Source: Desulfovibrio sp. | GTDB lineage: Bacteria; Desulfobacterota; Desulfovibrionia; Desulfovibrionales; Desulfovibrionaceae | DNA: 64,000 nt | Direction of reading: 5' to 3' | NCBI GenBank assembly: GCA_031287575.1 | Contig: JAITSV010000038.1 | Location: forward strand, 1-64,000 | Part shown: piece by piece, positions 35,491 through 46,218 of the stretch | How positions within the stretch are numbered: the stretch's first letter is position 1 | Layout of the letters: every line of letters starts with the position of its first letter | Notes under the pieces: generated by a model | Told to the model about the DNA's origin: nothing | Database searches by the model: none | What the model saw: the letters and a program-made list of their open reading frames with translations, nothing else | Program-made: the position numbers and the translations under genes

Positions 35491-35578
35491 CGGGGAGGGG
35501 ACCCTTTGCGCGTTGCGGTCCTCATCCGTAAGGCTAGCAAGCTCGCCTAACGGCTGAGGCAAAGGGTCTCCCTCCCCG
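35491..35578. repeat. hairpin repeat (family 2, copy E)
   Basis: CGGGGAGGGGACCCTTTGC at the left pairs with GCAAAGGGTCTCCCTCCCCG at the right. The inside holds CAAGCTCGCCTAACGGC, a relic also seen in the family 1 elements, and the right flank ACCCCTCCCCCCCAAACTTTT matches that of copy D. It lies between the HDOD gene and recJ. Confidence 0.75.
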
Positions 35579-35703
35579 AACCCCTCCCCCCCAAACTTTT
35601 CATTTGGGGTTAGGCCATGCTTCGGGCGGGGAAAACCATCTGTCGCAGTCGCAATGCGAGGAGCATCACTGCAAAGGTAACGGGTAAACGCGGCTCAGCC
35701 GTG

Positions 35704-36690
35704 TTATGCCAACTGCGACACGAACTGCCCTATCCGCTCGCCTTCGAGCAGGGTTTCGATTTCCGCCATGAAGGCCGCCACGTCAACCCCCAACGAGCGG
35801 GCCGCATCGTCCAGCCCCTGCGGGACAGGCAAATCGTCGGGCAATCCGCCCGACAGGCTGCCCGGCAGGCCATCCGCCCCCCTTTCCACCAGCCGTTCAC
35901 GCAGGTGCAGCGCGGCATCGGCCACGTGCACCACCAATGCGGCGCGCTCATGTTCGCCCGCCAGATGCGGGGCATGGTGCCAGTTGACGGGTTCCGTCAG
36001 GGCCATGGGCAGATCCCAGAACGACAGCAGGCGCGCCCCCACCACCCCGTGGTCCAGCCCCAGCAACAGTTCCTCGGCCTCGGAATCCATGAGCTTCTCC
36101 TCCCTGGCCATCTGGCGGATGGCCGCCCAGTCGTCCGGACGATAGGCGGCGATGAGCAGCTTGCCAAGGTCGTGCAGCAGCCCGGCGGTGTAGCAGGTTT
36201 CCGCGTCGCAGCCGGGCAGGCGGCGGGCCAGCAGGCGGCACCCCGCGGCCACGGAAAGCTGGTGCATCCAGTACTCGCGCAGATCGAACGCGGCAGGCAG
36301 ACGCGAACGGTCGATCATGCGCGAAACGCCCAGCGCCAGCACCAGCGCGCGGATTTCGGCCATGCCCAGAACGGCAACGGCCCGCTGGACGGAGGTCACC
36401 TCCGATTGCAGGCCGTAATAGGCGGAATTGGCAAGGGAAAGCACGCGGGTGGCAAGCCCCTGCGCCTTGTTGACCACCCCGGCCACGGCGGACAGGGGGG
36501 CCATGGAATCGTCGCGGGTGGAATCGAACAGTTCTCGCAGCAGGCCGGGGTCGTAGGGCAGTTCCGGCGGGCGGCGCAGCAGTTCGTCCAGCAGCGCCTG
36601 GGCCGCGTCCAAACCACCGGCGCCGCCGGTTCCAGAGGTTCGGGCAGGGTCGGGGGGTACGCCGCCCCCGCCGCCACCGGCGGGGCTCAC
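35704..36690 (-). CDS. HDOD-domain protein
   Basis: 328 residues. After a Gly-rich start the HDOD (HD-related output) domain covers about 40-280, with LLRELFDSTRDD, the VLSLANSAYYGL motif, QRAVAVLGMAEIRAL and AGLLHDLGKLL. The Asp of the HD pair is present in HDLGK, unlike many inactive HDODs, but the full metal set is not clear. HDOD proteins act in signalling and cyclic-di-GMP-linked regulation. I chose the GTG at 36690, which overlaps the TPR stop as GTGA, indicating coupling to the TPR gene. It ends before a hairpin repeat. Confidence 0.82.
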   Translation of the reverse strand: MSPAGGGGGGVPPDPARTSGTGGAGGLDAAQALLDELLRRPPELPYDPGLLRELFDSTRDDSMAPLSAVAGVVNKAQGLATRVLSLANSAYYGLQSEVTSVQRAVAVLGMAEIRALVLALGVSRMIDRSRLPAAFDLREYWMHQLSVAAGCRLLARRLPGCDAETCYTAGLLHDLGKLLIAAYRPDDWAAIRQMAREEKLMDSEAEELLLGLDHGVVGARLLSFWDLPMALTEPVNWHHAPHLAGEHERAALVVHVADAALHLRERLVERGADGLPGSLSGGLPDDLPVPQGLDDAARSLGVDVAAFMAEIETLLEGERIGQFVSQLA

Positions 36691-37577
36691 GACCCGCCTC
36701 CGCCCGTATCGGCCTGGGCCTTGCCGCCCCCGGCGATACGGGCCAGCACCTCGCGCACGGCGCCCTGCTGCTCGGCGGGCACCAGCTTCTTGGCCTGCAT
36801 CCATTGCAGGAACTTGATGCCCGCGTCGATGGCGGGGTTGATTTCCAACGCCTTCAGCACATGTTCCACCGTGCCGGTGAAGTTCTTCTTCTCCAGCATG
36901 GCGCGGGCCATGTTCAGGTGCAGGTTCTCGTCCTTGCGGGTCAGCTCCAGGGCGCGCGTGTAATAGGCCACGGCCTGGTCGAACATCTGGTTCTTGCGCA
37001 GGTTGATGCCGAACTCGTTGAAGAGGTGCTTGTGCTCCTCGTCAAAGGCGGCCTCCAGTTTCACCAGCCGTTCGAAGATATCGTCGGCCTTGCCCGTTTC
37101 GCCGCGCGAAAGATAGGTCAGCCCCAGCCCGAAGTTGGCGCGCACGTTCTCGTCGTCCACCTCCAGGGCGTTGCCGTACTCGTATTCGGCGCTGAAGGTC
37201 TCGCCCTTCTGGCGGTGGCGGTCGGCGCGGGCCACGGTCTTGTTCAGCTCGCGCATGCGCGGAAAGACGGTCTGGACGTAGAATTCCGGCTCCGGCGCGA
37301 ACTTTTCCAGCAGTTCGTCCATGGTGATGCGCCGCTTGGGGCCCGAGGGAACATAGTTATTGTTCAGGGGCTGGACCTCGACATCCCCCGTCTCGGTTTC
37401 TTCGGCGTACCAGAACCCCTTCTGGATGGTCTTGCGGGTGGTGGTGCCGGTGCCCACCTTCTTCACGTCCTGCGTCGAGAACACGCCCTTTATGCGTTCC
37501 CTGCCGCGCTGGCTACCCTGCGGGGCATGCGCCGCCGGAGCGGTGGGGATGGGGTCGTCGCGGGTCACGTCGGTCAT
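36687..37577 (-). CDS. TPR-repeat protein
   Basis: 296 residues, soluble. The N-terminal 110 residues hold a conserved KGVFSTQDVKKVGTGTTTRK segment. Residues about 120-270 form tetratricopeptide helices (YEYGNALEVDDENVRANFGLG, then AVAYYTRALELTRKDENLHL) with the usual Ala/Gly/Pro pattern. It is translationally coupled to the HDOD gene, so the two probably work together in signalling or as a scaffold. The precise role is not known. The promoter is presumably in the 225-base gap before pyrF's end. Confidence 0.8.
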   Translation of the reverse strand: MTDVTRDDPIPTAPAAHAPQGSQRGRERIKGVFSTQDVKKVGTGTTTRKTIQKGFWYAEETETGDVEVQPLNNNYVPSGPKRRITMDELLEKFAPEPEFYVQTVFPRMRELNKTVARADRHRQKGETFSAEYEYGNALEVDDENVRANFGLGLTYLSRGETGKADDIFERLVKLEAAFDEEHKHLFNEFGINLRKNQMFDQAVAYYTRALELTRKDENLHLNMARAMLEKKNFTGTVEHVLKALEINPAIDAGIKFLQWMQAKKLVPAEQQGAVREVLARIAGGGKAQADTGGGGS

Positions 37578-37802
37578 TTGAAGCCTCCGGAAGGGGGCGC
37601 ATGTCTGGCATTTGTCCGGGTATCCGGAACAGGTTCATGCCGGGCGCGGCAGGCCGACCGCGCCACGCGCGACCGTACCAACCATCAGTATCCCCCTTTT
37701 CTCACATATCGGCAACAACCGCCATGCCTTGAGATCGCGGCCCCCCTGAGGCGCCAGGCCCCCGCCCGCGCCATGCAACTTCGCCGTGCCGCCCCAACGG
37801 GA

Positions 37803-38561
37803 TCAGGCCCCGTGCATCTCCGCCAGGATGCGCCGCGCCGCGTCCGCCGGGCCATCGGGTCCTGCCGCGCCGGTCACCGGGCGGCCCACCACCAGATAGT
37901 CGGAACCGGCCCGCACGGCCTCCGCCGGGGTCATCACCCGGCGCTGGTCGTCGCCGCCGGAACCGCCCCCCCGGACGGCTGGCCGGATGCCCGGCGTCAG
38001 GCAGATGAAATCGCGCCCGCAGCGCTGCTTGATGCCTTCCGCCTCATGCCCCGAACAGACGACGCCGCCCAGGCCCCATTCCCGGCCGCACACGGCCAGG
38101 CGGGCTGCTTCCGTGCCAGGATCGGCCCCGCCGGGCAGTTCCCCCGGCGCCACGCTGGTCAGCACGGTGACACCCAGCAGGATCGGGGCAACACCGTGCC
38201 CGCGCACCGCCGTCCCCTCGGCCAGGCCCTCCACCGCCGCGCGGCACATGCGTTCGCCGCCGGAAAGATGGATGTTGCACATGTCCGCCCCGGTGGCCAC
38301 GGCGGAACGTACCGCCCCGCGCACCGTGTTGGGGATGTCGTGAAACTTCAGGTCCAGGAACACGGGAAAGCCCATGTCCTTCAGGCGGGCCACCACATCG
38401 GGTCCGCTGGCGGTGAACAGTTCCAGCCCCACCTTCATCCACAGGCGGCCCCCGGCGTCTTCCGCCGCGCCCGTCGCATTGGCCGCGCCGCGCAGCATGC
38501 GGGCCATGGCCAGGGCGGCGTCCATGGCCGGGTAGTCCAGCGCGATGACCAGTTCGGCCAT
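37803..38561 (-). CDS. pyrF: orotidine 5'-phosphate decarboxylase
   Basis: A 252-residue TIM-barrel enzyme making UMP. The active-site motif is [16 protein letters not shown] (Lys-Phe-His-Asp), with Asp9 in LVIALDYP and LTPGIRP near the C-terminus for phosphate binding. A short Gly/Ala insertion ([12 protein letters not shown]) follows residue 25. The start ATG lies six bases after the gmk stop, so it is co-transcribed with gmk, remA and yicC. Confidence 0.94.
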   Translation of the reverse strand: MAELVIALDYPAMDAALAMARMLRGAANATGAAEDAGGRLWMKVGLELFTASGPDVVARLKDMGFPVFLDLKFHDIPNTVRGAVRSAVATGADMCNIHLSGGERMCRAAVEGLAEGTAVRGHGVAPILLGVTVLTSVAPGELPGGADPGTEAARLAVCGREWGLGGVVCSGHEAEGIKQRCGRDFICLTPGIRPAVRGGGSGGDDQRRVMTPAEAVRAGSDYLVVGRPVTGAAGPDGPADAARRILAEMHGA

Positions 38562-38566
38562 GCGGC

Positions 38567-39196
38567 TCACCGTCCTTCCCGCCATCCCTCCATCAGCCCC
38601 CCCACAAGGTCGGGGCTGCACGAGGGCGACAGCGTGGCCGCGATGTACGCGGCGCGCAGTTCGTCGTAGGCGGTTTCCAGGTCTTCGTTGACGATCCAGG
38701 CGTTGAACCAGTGGGCCTGGGCCAGTTCCTTGGCGGCATTGGCCAGACGGCGCTGGATGGTGGGCTCGTCGTCGGTGCCGCGCGCGCGCAGGCGGCGTTC
38801 CAGTTCCGCCCGCGAGGGCGGCAGGATGAACACGTAGCACCCCTGGCGCAGGCTGCCGTGCAGTTGACTTGCGCCCTGCACGTCGATGTCGAAGATCACG
38901 TCGCGGCCGTCGCGCAGCATGTCCAGGGTGGCTTGCAGCGGGGTGCCGTAAAAGTTGCCGTGCACCTCGGCCCATTCGGCGAAGAAGCCTTCGTCGCGCA
39001 GGCGGGTGAATTCGGCCACCGTGACGAAATGGTAGTCGCGGCCATGCACCTCGCCCGTGCGGGGCTGACGGGTGGTATAGGAGATGGAGTAGGCGAAGCG
39101 GGGAAATTCCGCGAGCAGGCGTTTGGTCAGGGTGGTCTTGCCGGTGCCCGAGGGGGCGCACAGCACGAGCACGATGCCGGAGCGTTGGCGGGCCAT
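38567..39196 (-). CDS. gmk: guanylate kinase
   Basis: A 209-residue enzyme that phosphorylates GMP to GDP. The P-loop [10 protein letters not shown] is at residues 14-23; [21 protein letters not shown] is the GMP-binding loop and FDIDVQGA the Walker B-like strand. The start ATG overlaps the remA stop (TGATG), as is usual for yicC-remA-gmk units. It is cytosolic and essential. Confidence 0.95.
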   Translation of the reverse strand: MARQRSGIVLVLCAPSGTGKTTLTKRLLAEFPRFAYSISYTTRQPRTGEVHGRDYHFVTVAEFTRLRDEGFFAEWAEVHGNFYGTPLQATLDMLRDGRDVIFDIDVQGASQLHGSLRQGCYVFILPPSRAELERRLRARGTDDEPTIQRRLANAAKELAQAHWFNAWIVNEDLETAYDELRAAYIAATLSPSCSPDLVGGLMEGWREGR

Positions 39197-39462
39197 CAGT
39201 CGGCGTCCTCCTGCGTGTAGCGTTGGCCCACGGTTTCGGCCTGGATGGCCGAAAGGATGACGTGGTTCGAGTCCGTGATGATGATGGAGCGGGTCTTGCG
39301 GCCCTGCGTGGCGTCCACCAGCCGCCCCTCCTGCCGCGCGTCCTCGCGCAGGCGGCGCATGGGCGACGACGAGGGGTTGACGATGGCCACCACGCGCGAG
39401 GCCACGACGAAGTTGCCGAAGCCGACGTTGATGAGCTTTTGCGATGACGGTTTCTGCTGCAT
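39196..39462 (-). CDS. remA: RemA/DUF370-family regulator
   Basis: An 88-residue protein, with N-terminal [28 protein letters not shown], an [22 protein letters not shown] strand region and a [14 protein letters not shown] end, all typical of DUF370. RemA in Bacillus is a ring-forming DNA-binding activator of matrix genes; in other phyla the gene stands between yicC and gmk as here. The role in this species is inferred from conservation only. It overlaps gmk by one base. Confidence 0.88.
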   Translation of the reverse strand: MQQKPSSQKLINVGFGNFVVASRVVAIVNPSSSPMRRLREDARQEGRLVDATQGRKTRSIIITDSNHVILSAIQAETVGQRYTQEDAD

Positions 39463-39565
39463 GGCGTTCCGGCGTGCCCCGTTGCCTCATGCCCGGCGCG
39501 GCGCCCGGCGGTGCGTGCTGCCGGGTGAGGGCGAGCGCGACCGGGTGCGGGCGGGCACGGGCGGG

Positions 39566-40447
39566 CTATTCGATGTTCTGCACCTGCTCGCGGTACTTTT
39601 CCAGTTCGCTCTTGAAGTCCACCACCAGGCGCGAAATCTGCGCGTCCTGGATCTTGTTGCCGCAGGTGTTGATCTCGCGGAAGCATTCCTGAAGCGTGAA
39701 GTCCAGGCGCTTGCCCGCGTCGCCGCCCTGGTCCATGAGTTCGCGCAGCCGGTCCAGATGGGCGCGCAGGCGGGTCAGTTCCTCGCTCACGTCCAGCTTG
39801 TCGGCCAGCAGGGTGATTTCCTGCAGAAAGCGCCCCTCGTCCAGCTCGCTCCCGGCGCGTTCCAGCAGTTCGGACAGCCGGTCGCGCACGTTCTGGAAGC
39901 GTTCTTCCTTGATGTCCGGGGCGCGTTCCTCGATGCGGGCCACCCATTCGTCCATGCGGATGATGCGCGAGGTCATGTCCATGGCCAGGGCCTTGGCCTC
40001 GCGGGCGCGCGATTCGTTCCAGTCGCGCAGCGCGGCGGCAAGGCCCGCTTCCAGCCCGGCCAGCAGTTCCTCGTCCGGCTCCGCGCCCGCGTCCTCCCAC
40101 AGGAAGGACAGGCCGAGCATGCGGTTGTAGTCCGGGCTGTAGGCATCGCCGCGCGCGGCGGCGAAAGAGGCAAGGGTATCCAGCATGGCCGTGGCCTGGG
40201 TTTCGTTGAAGCCCACCACGCCCAGGTCGCCCCGGCGCAATTGCAGCCCCAGGGTGATGTCCACCCGGCCCCGCGTGGCGAACTTGCGCACCACCTTTTC
40301 GAAGCGCGGTTCAAGGTTGCGCACGAAAACGGGAAGCCGCCACTTCATGTCGAGATGGCGGCCATTCACGCTGCGCACTTCCCAGGTCTGCGTCCAGTCG
40401 GCGTCTTCAAGGAAGCTGCGTCCGAAACCGGTCATGCTTCTGAGCAT
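39566..40447 (-). CDS. yicC: YicC-family endoribonuclease
   Basis: A 293-residue protein starting [10 protein letters not shown], the family signature. It has [16 protein letters not shown], and the C-terminal DUF1732 domain with [24 protein letters not shown]. YicC proteins in E. coli and Bacillus are manganese-dependent endoribonucleases that attack hairpin RNAs. AGGAG lies seven bases before the ATG. It begins the yicC-remA-gmk-pyrF run. Confidence 0.92.
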   Translation of the reverse strand: MLRSMTGFGRSFLEDADWTQTWEVRSVNGRHLDMKWRLPVFVRNLEPRFEKVVRKFATRGRVDITLGLQLRRGDLGVVGFNETQATAMLDTLASFAAARGDAYSPDYNRMLGLSFLWEDAGAEPDEELLAGLEAGLAAALRDWNESRAREAKALAMDMTSRIIRMDEWVARIEERAPDIKEERFQNVRDRLSELLERAGSELDEGRFLQEITLLADKLDVSEELTRLRAHLDRLRELMDQGGDAGKRLDFTLQECFREINTCGNKIQDAQISRLVVDFKSELEKYREQVQNIE

Positions 40448-40689
40448 ACGAGTCTCCTGCGGTTGCGCCCCGCGCGGCGGGCCGTGATGCCGGCAAGACG
40501 GACGGCGGACGGGGCGGGGCGGACGGGAAGGCCGGGGCGCGGCGTGCGCCCGGCGTGGCCCCCGAAGTACGCGAAAGCGCGGCTTGGCGCAACCGCGTAC
40601 GACGCGCACCGGAAACAATGCGGAAGGATTACGGCAGGGGGCAGCGGGCTCGCGCGGCCAGAAGGGGATTGCCGTCGGCACCGCGCCCG

Positions 40690-43600
40690 TCAGTTCATCA
40701 GTCGTTGCAGCACGCGGCGCAACGCATCACGCTCCAGGGGTTTGGCGATGTAGTCGTCCATGCCCGAGGCCAGGAACCGTTCGCGGTCGCCGCGCAGGGC
40801 ATGGGCGGTCAGGGCCACGATGGGGGGACGCGCCCGGCCCGTGCTGCGCGCAAGGTCGTTGATGCGCCGGGCGGCCTCGGTGCCGTCCATCTCGGGCATC
40901 TGGATGTCCATGAGGATGAGATCATACTCCGCCTCGCCCGCCGCGCGCACCGCATCGGCCCCGTTCTCCACGCATACCGCGCAGTGACCCTCGCGTTCCA
41001 GCATGCGCTGCACGGTAAGCCGGTTGATCAGGTCGTCTTCCGCCACCAGCACTCGCAACGCCCTCAGCACCAAGGACGCCGCCGCCGTGGCCGCGCGGCA
41101 TTCCGCGCAGGATTCCGGTGAGCCGGGGGACGTGGAACCGGCGCGGAGAGTACCGTCATGCAACCTGCCGCCCCACCCGCTCGCCCCATTCACCCCATTC
41201 ACCCTGTTCACTCCGTCCGTTCCGTCGGCGGTGTCCACCACGGGCAGCGGCAGGCAGACGTGGACGGAGGTGCCCACGCCCTCTTCGCTTTCCATGGTCA
41301 TGGTGCCGCCCATGCGCGCGACCAGGCGGCGCACGATGCCAAGCCCCAGCCCGGCGCCCTGATAGCGCCGGGTGGACGAACCATCCACCTGCGCGAAGGG
41401 TTCGCAGACCATGGCCAGCTTTTCTTCCGGAATGCCGATGCCCGTGTCGCGCACGGTGAACAGCAGCCTGCCGCCGCCCACGGGACAGGCCAGGATGTCC
41501 ACCCCGCCCTGATGGGTGAACTTCACCCCGTTGGCCGCCAGGTTGTACAGCACCTGGCGCAGCCGCGCCGCGTCGCCGCGCACCCTCCGGGGCAGCGCAT
41601 CGACGATGAGCCCCAGGGCCAGCCCGCGCCGCCGCGCCGCCGGGTCCACCATTTCGGCCACCTGGCGCAGCACCGCCGCCGGGTCGAACGGTTCGTCGCG
41701 CAGGCCCGATTCGCCCGCGCCCAGCGCGGAAAGGTCCAGCAGGTCGTCGATGATGCGCAGGAGGGCATGGCCCGATTCCACCGCCGTGCGCAGGTAACCG
41801 AGCCGCTCGTCGCCCAGATCCGGGCCGTCCAGCAGTTGCAGCATGCCCAGCACCCCGTTGAGCGGGGTGCGCAGTTCGTGGCTCATGTTGGCCAGGAATT
41901 CGTCCTTGGTACGGCTGGCCGCCTCGGCCGCGTCCTTGGCCCGCCGCAACGAGACGATGGCCCGCCGCCGCGCGATGTGTTCCCACATGCCGTGCATGAA
42001 CAGTTCCAGCTGACGGCGATCGGCCCGTTCGTAGGGCAGGTCCTTGTTGGCCACGCCCGCCACGGCCACCAGCCGTCCCTCTTCCAGCACGGGCACGGCC
42101 AGATGCCGCCACAACGAGATGCCGCCCACGCGATGAACCGGTTCCGTTCCCGGCGCGTCGGCCTCGCCCACCGTACCGGGCGCGCCAGTCCAGCCAGTCC
42201 GGCCAGTCTGGCCAGTCTGGGCAGCCCCCCCTGCCGGGACGCCGTTGCGGATTTCCGGCTGGCCGGTGCGCGTCACCTCGGTCCACGGCCCCGTCACGGT
42301 CGCCCTTTCGTTCGCCCTGCCCTCTGGAGATGCACCAGAGGGCGCGGCGAGCATCCCCGGCTCCGTCACCAGGTGCGACCACAGCACGCCGTCCGCCGTC
42401 ACCCGCCCATTGTCCACCAGGGCAAGGTAGCCCAGTTCGCTGCCGGTCAGGCGCACGGCCTGCTCCAGCGCAAAACGCATGATCGACCGTTCGGGCGCTG
42501 CGTCCATGCGCGACAGGCGGTGCAGGGCCGACAGCCGCGCCGCGCTCAGCCTGCGCTCTCGCCGGGCGTTGCGGCGTTCGGTGATGTCCGCGGCAATGAT
42601 GGCGAACTGGCGTTCGCGCACCCGGTAGACGGTCATCTCCAGCCACTTGCCCATGTTGCGGGAATAGCGTTCCATGTGCAGCGGCTCGCCGGTCAGGGCC
42701 ACCCGGCCCAACACCGCGATCCATGCCGGGTCCTGCGGGCCGAACACCTCGCTGGCCGTGCGCCCCAGCACGTCTTCGGCCCGGCGGCCGGCCATGGCCT
42801 CGAAGGCCGGGTTCACCGTCAGGAACCGGAAATCGACGGGCCGCCCCCCATCGTCCAGCAGCATCTCGTGCACGGCGAAACTGGTGATCAGCTTGCGGAA
42901 CAGGGTGCGGAAATCATGCTCGGTGGAACGCTGGCGGGTCACGTCGCGCAGCAGACTGAGCACCGAGGCAACGCCCCCGTCCACCCCGCGCTCCGGCACC
43001 AGCCGCCAGTCGAACAGCACCCGCCCGGCGGGTCCGTGAAACACGTAGTCGGTCTGCACCGGACGGCCCGATTCCAGCACCCCGCGCAATTGGCGTGCCC
43101 AGAATTCCGCCACCTGCGGGGCAAGGCCCAGTTCCGCCACCCCGCGCCCCATGAGCGCTTCCGGCGGCCCCAGATAGGGAGCGACGGCGGCGTTGACATA
43201 GGTAAGGCGCAGATCGCCACCAAAGCGCATGACGATGTCCGGGGTGTTTTCCACCAGGGCGCGGTACTTTTCCTCGCCGGCGGCAAGGTTGGCCAGGGCC
43301 ATGTAACGCTCGGTGACGTCCTCGTAGATCAGCAGCAGGTCGCCCGAATCGGCGCGGCTGATGAAGTAGTGGCGCCAGCAGCCGCGTATCTTGTCGCTGT
43401 AGAGGAAGGAGGGAAGATGTTCGGCTATGCCGCTGCGCCATGCACGGGCCAAGGCCTCGCGCAGGGTGGCGGCCACCGGGGCGGGCAGCAGGCCGGACAG
43501 CAGGCTGCCGGCGCACTCCGCGCGGTTCAGCCGGCTCAGCCGCTCGCCCGAGGGATTGATGTCCAGCAGGGTGAAGTCGGCGCAGTCGTCCCCGTGGGCA

Positions 43601-43911
43601 TGCACGGGGCGCAACACCATCACGCCCGCGTTCATGTTGCGGAATACGCCACGAAACAGTTCGGCATCGCGCCGCAACTGCTCAGCGGGGCCGACGGACT
43701 GCCCGTCCGGACCATCTGGGCCAGTTGGCCCGATCTGTCCATTCTGCCCGGCCAGCTCATTCTGCCCGGCCTGTCCGGCCTGTTGACCGCCCAGTTCCGT
43801 CGGCTCCGCGTCTTCCGGACATTCGCGGTTGCCCGCGTCATTTCCAGCCTGCATTGCACCGGCCCCTTGCGTCCTGCCGCGCCCGATACCCCCCGGAACC
43901 GGCGCAGTCAT
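40690..43911 (-). CDS. multi-PAS/GAF hybrid histidine kinase with C-terminal receiver
   Basis: About 1073 residues, without membrane segments. Three PAS-like domains (residues about 65-210, 215-335, 340-460) are followed by a GAF-like domain (about 490-650), HisKA with FLANMSHELRTPLNGVLGML, HATPase with GIGIPEEKLAMVCEPFAQVDGSSTRRYQ cut short here (the usual F-box and G-boxes are present), and a receiver (DLILMDIQMPEMDG, ALTAHALRGDRERFL). GQ/TG repeats of 9-bp origin occur near the N-terminus and inside GAF. Start is uncertain: TTG 43935, ATG 43911, or ATG 43854 with AAGGGG upstream. It is cytosolic; the signal is unknown and no separate regulator is adjacent. Confidence 0.85.
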   Translation of the reverse strand: MTAPVPGGIGRGRTQGAGAMQAGNDAGNRECPEDAEPTELGGQQAGQAGQNELAGQNGQIGPTGPDGPDGQSVGPAEQLRRDAELFRGVFRNMNAGVMVLRPVHAHGDDCADFTLLDINPSGERLSRLNRAECAGSLLSGLLPAPVAATLREALARAWRSGIAEHLPSFLYSDKIRGCWRHYFISRADSGDLLLIYEDVTERYMALANLAAGEEKYRALVENTPDIVMRFGGDLRLTYVNAAVAPYLGPPEALMGRGVAELGLAPQVAEFWARQLRGVLESGRPVQTDYVFHGPAGRVLFDWRLVPERGVDGGVASVLSLLRDVTRQRSTEHDFRTLFRKLITSFAVHEMLLDDGGRPVDFRFLTVNPAFEAMAGRRAEDVLGRTASEVFGPQDPAWIAVLGRVALTGEPLHMERYSRNMGKWLEMTVYRVRERQFAIIAADITERRNARRERRLSAARLSALHRLSRMDAAPERSIMRFALEQAVRLTGSELGYLALVDNGRVTADGVLWSHLVTEPGMLAAPSGASPEGRANERATVTGPWTEVTRTGQPEIRNGVPAGGAAQTGQTGRTGWTGAPGTVGEADAPGTEPVHRVGGISLWRHLAVPVLEEGRLVAVAGVANKDLPYERADRRQLELFMHGMWEHIARRRAIVSLRRAKDAAEAASRTKDEFLANMSHELRTPLNGVLGMLQLLDGPDLGDERLGYLRTAVESGHALLRIIDDLLDLSALGAGESGLRDEPFDPAAVLRQVAEMVDPAARRRGLALGLIVDALPRRVRGDAARLRQVLYNLAANGVKFTHQGGVDILACPVGGGRLLFTVRDTGIGIPEEKLAMVCEPFAQVDGSSTRRYQGAGLGLGIVRRLVARMGGTMTMESEEGVGTSVHVCLPLPVVDTADGTDGVNRVNGVNGASGWGGRLHDGTLRAGSTSPGSPESCAECRAATAAASLVLRALRVLVAEDDLINRLTVQRMLEREGHCAVCVENGADAVRAAGEAEYDLILMDIQMPEMDGTEAARRINDLARSTGRARPPIVALTAHALRGDRERFLASGMDDYIAKPLERDALRRVLQRLMN
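42180..42225 (-). repeat. 9-bp tandem repeat in the kinase GAF region
   Basis: About five units of CCAGTCTGG-like 9-mers encode QTGQTGRTGWTG in the product. Confidence 0.75.
43686..43785 (-). repeat. degenerate 9-bp repeats at the kinase N-terminus
   Basis: Repeated CCGGCCAG/TCTGCCCGG-like units encode a Gly/Gln/Pro/Asp-rich stretch (AGQAGQNELAGQNGQIG). Confidence 0.65.
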
Positions 43912-44109
43912 ATCCGACGATGTCACACTACTCAAAAGTCATACAGCGTCAACGGAAAAACCGCACCCATACGCTGTGACCCTGCATCATCGTTCACCGC
44001 AGGGGGAAGAACAGGCAGACATCATGACGAACGCCGCACCCCGCCCATGCAGGCAGGATGCGGCGCGGACAAGTAAAGAACCATTTACTTATCAGATATA
44101 TCCATGCCG

Positions 44110-44781
44110 TCAGCGCTCCCGGCGCAGCATGGCCCGGGCGTATTCAATCACGATGGGCAGCACGGACACTACAATGATGCCGTAGATGACCAGACTGAAA
44201 TTACGCTGCACCAACGGCATGTTGCCCAGGAAATAGCCCGCCGTCACCAGCAGGCCCACCCACAGCAGGGCGCCGCTGGCGTTGAACAGCAGAAAGCGCC
44301 GGGCATCCATGGCCGCCACCCCCGCCACGAAGGGCGCGAAGGTACGCACCACCGGCACGAAGCGGGCCAGCACGATGGCCTTGCCGCCGTGGCGCTCGTA
44401 GAATTCGTGCGCCCGGTACAGGTGTTGGCGGTTGAGCAGGCGATAGTTCTTCTCGAACACGGGCGGGCCGATGTACCGCCCGATGCGGTAGTTCACCGCG
44501 TCGCCGACGATGGCGGCGGCCAGCAGCGTGAACGCCAGGGGAAAATATTCCAGGTGTCCGGCCCCGGCGATGGTGCCCGCCGCGAAGAGCAGCGAGTCGC
44601 CGGGCAGGAAGGGCGTGACCACCAGCCCCGTCTCGCAGAACACGATCAGGAACAGGATGGCATAGGTATACACCCCCCAGTTCGAGACCAGTTCGAACAG
44701 GTGCCTGTCCACATGCAGCAGGAAGGAAGCGAAGGTGGAAAGAATACCCAGAATATCCACGAAAGGCTCCGATGCCGGCAT
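44110..44781 (-). CDS. DedA-family membrane protein
   Basis: 223 residues with about five membrane helices. Family marks are FCETGLVVTPFLPGDSLLFAAGTIAG, AAIVGDAVNYRIGRYIG, and the amphipathic FYERHGGKAIVLARFVPVVRTFAPFVAG stretch with conserved Arg residues. DedA proteins support membrane homeostasis and lipid or undecaprenyl-phosphate flipping. The ATG at 44781 gives a normal length, though the RBS is weak. It is divergent from flavodoxin. Confidence 0.9.
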   Translation of the reverse strand: MPASEPFVDILGILSTFASFLLHVDRHLFELVSNWGVYTYAILFLIVFCETGLVVTPFLPGDSLLFAAGTIAGAGHLEYFPLAFTLLAAAIVGDAVNYRIGRYIGPPVFEKNYRLLNRQHLYRAHEFYERHGGKAIVLARFVPVVRTFAPFVAGVAAMDARRFLLFNASGALLWVGLLVTAGYFLGNMPLVQRNFSLVIYGIIVVSVLPIVIEYARAMLRRER

Positions 44782-44986
44782 TTCCGGCGCGGTTGCGGTC
44801 TGGCCAGGGCCGCGGGAATGCGGCCTTGCCTCTCTACGCCACGCCGCGTCCTCGTGCAAGGGCGCGCAGGGGCACGCAACGGTAAGCAGAGGTTCCCAGA
44901 TCGGGCGACAGGTACCCCGCATGACGAGGATACCGAAGAGGAATCCCAGGCTGCCCGACCTTTTTCGCGGGTGTTGCGTTTTTTAC
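44782..44986. other. non-coding part of the divergent DedA-flavodoxin region
   Basis: GC-rich sequence between dedA and the flavodoxin promoter. Nothing recognisable. Confidence 0.35.
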
Positions 44987-45015
44987 TTGAAAAGGATTTT
45001 CATTTTCACTATGGT
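44987..45015 (+). promoter_or_regulatory. flavodoxin promoter with overlapping Fur-like box
   Basis: TTGAAA, 17 bases, TATGGT. The palindrome TGAAAAGGATTTTCA at 44988-45002 covers the -35 box and spacer and matches the 7-1-7 inverted pattern of Fur sites in 6 of 7 positions per arm. Iron limitation inducing flavodoxin through Fur is well known. About 270 bases of untranslated leader would precede the gene. Confidence 0.6.
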
Positions 45016-45222
45016 TCTTTCAACGAACAACCACAACGACACCCTCACATGCCCACATCACTCCCACGCCTTCCAGCCTCCGGCCTTTCCCGTCCGCCCC
45101 GGCCTTGCACCCCGGGGCGGACGGGGAATGCCACCTCCACCGGACACGCGACAGCTTCCGCACGTCCCGCCCTGCACGAGCACGTCATGCGCCAGACGGA
45201 ACAGTGTAGTCGGGCCGCCTGA

Positions 45223-45729
<507 letters not shown>

Positions 45730-45846
45730 GGCCGCTCGCGTTCGCACGTCCCACCCCACGCCCATCGCCCGGCTGCCGCGCCGCCCGTCACCATGCCCGG
45801 CGGGACCAGTGCGCCTGCCACATCGCAACCCACGGAGAACCATGTC

Positions 45847-46053
45847 ATGACCCTTGCCTGCTCCATCGGTTCCGGCCGCGTGGTGGCCCGGCGCTTCGCC
45901 GGGTCGCTACGCCGCCTCATCACCAGTGACGACCGCAGGGAACACGATCTCGCCCTTGCGGGGCGGCCCGGTCTTGCCGGTGTCGACCACGCCCACGGGG
46001 CGGACGAGGCATCACGGTCCTCCGTTGCCGACACGGGGTGCCCCGGCGCGTGA
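45847..46053 (+). CDS. possible small protein after flavodoxin
   Basis: A 68-residue frame beginning MTLACSIGSGRVVARRFAGS, with GGAGA eight bases upstream. Arg-rich, no recognisable domain. It could be spurious in this GC-rich sequence. Confidence 0.25.
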   Translation: MTLACSIGSGRVVARRFAGSLRRLITSDDRREHDLALAGRPGLAGVDHAHGADEASRSSVADTGCPGA

Positions 46054-46218
46054 CGCAAGGCGCCCGAAGCCCCTCGCGGAGCGCCCCTGAAAAGGGCAGC
46101 CCGACACGGGGTGGCGGACACGGTGTGGCGAATACTCCACCCGCCTCCCGCGTACGACACAGCACATGACCGAGCCGGGCGGGCGCCTTGCCGCACCGCC
46201 CGGCCCCGGAGACTCGCC

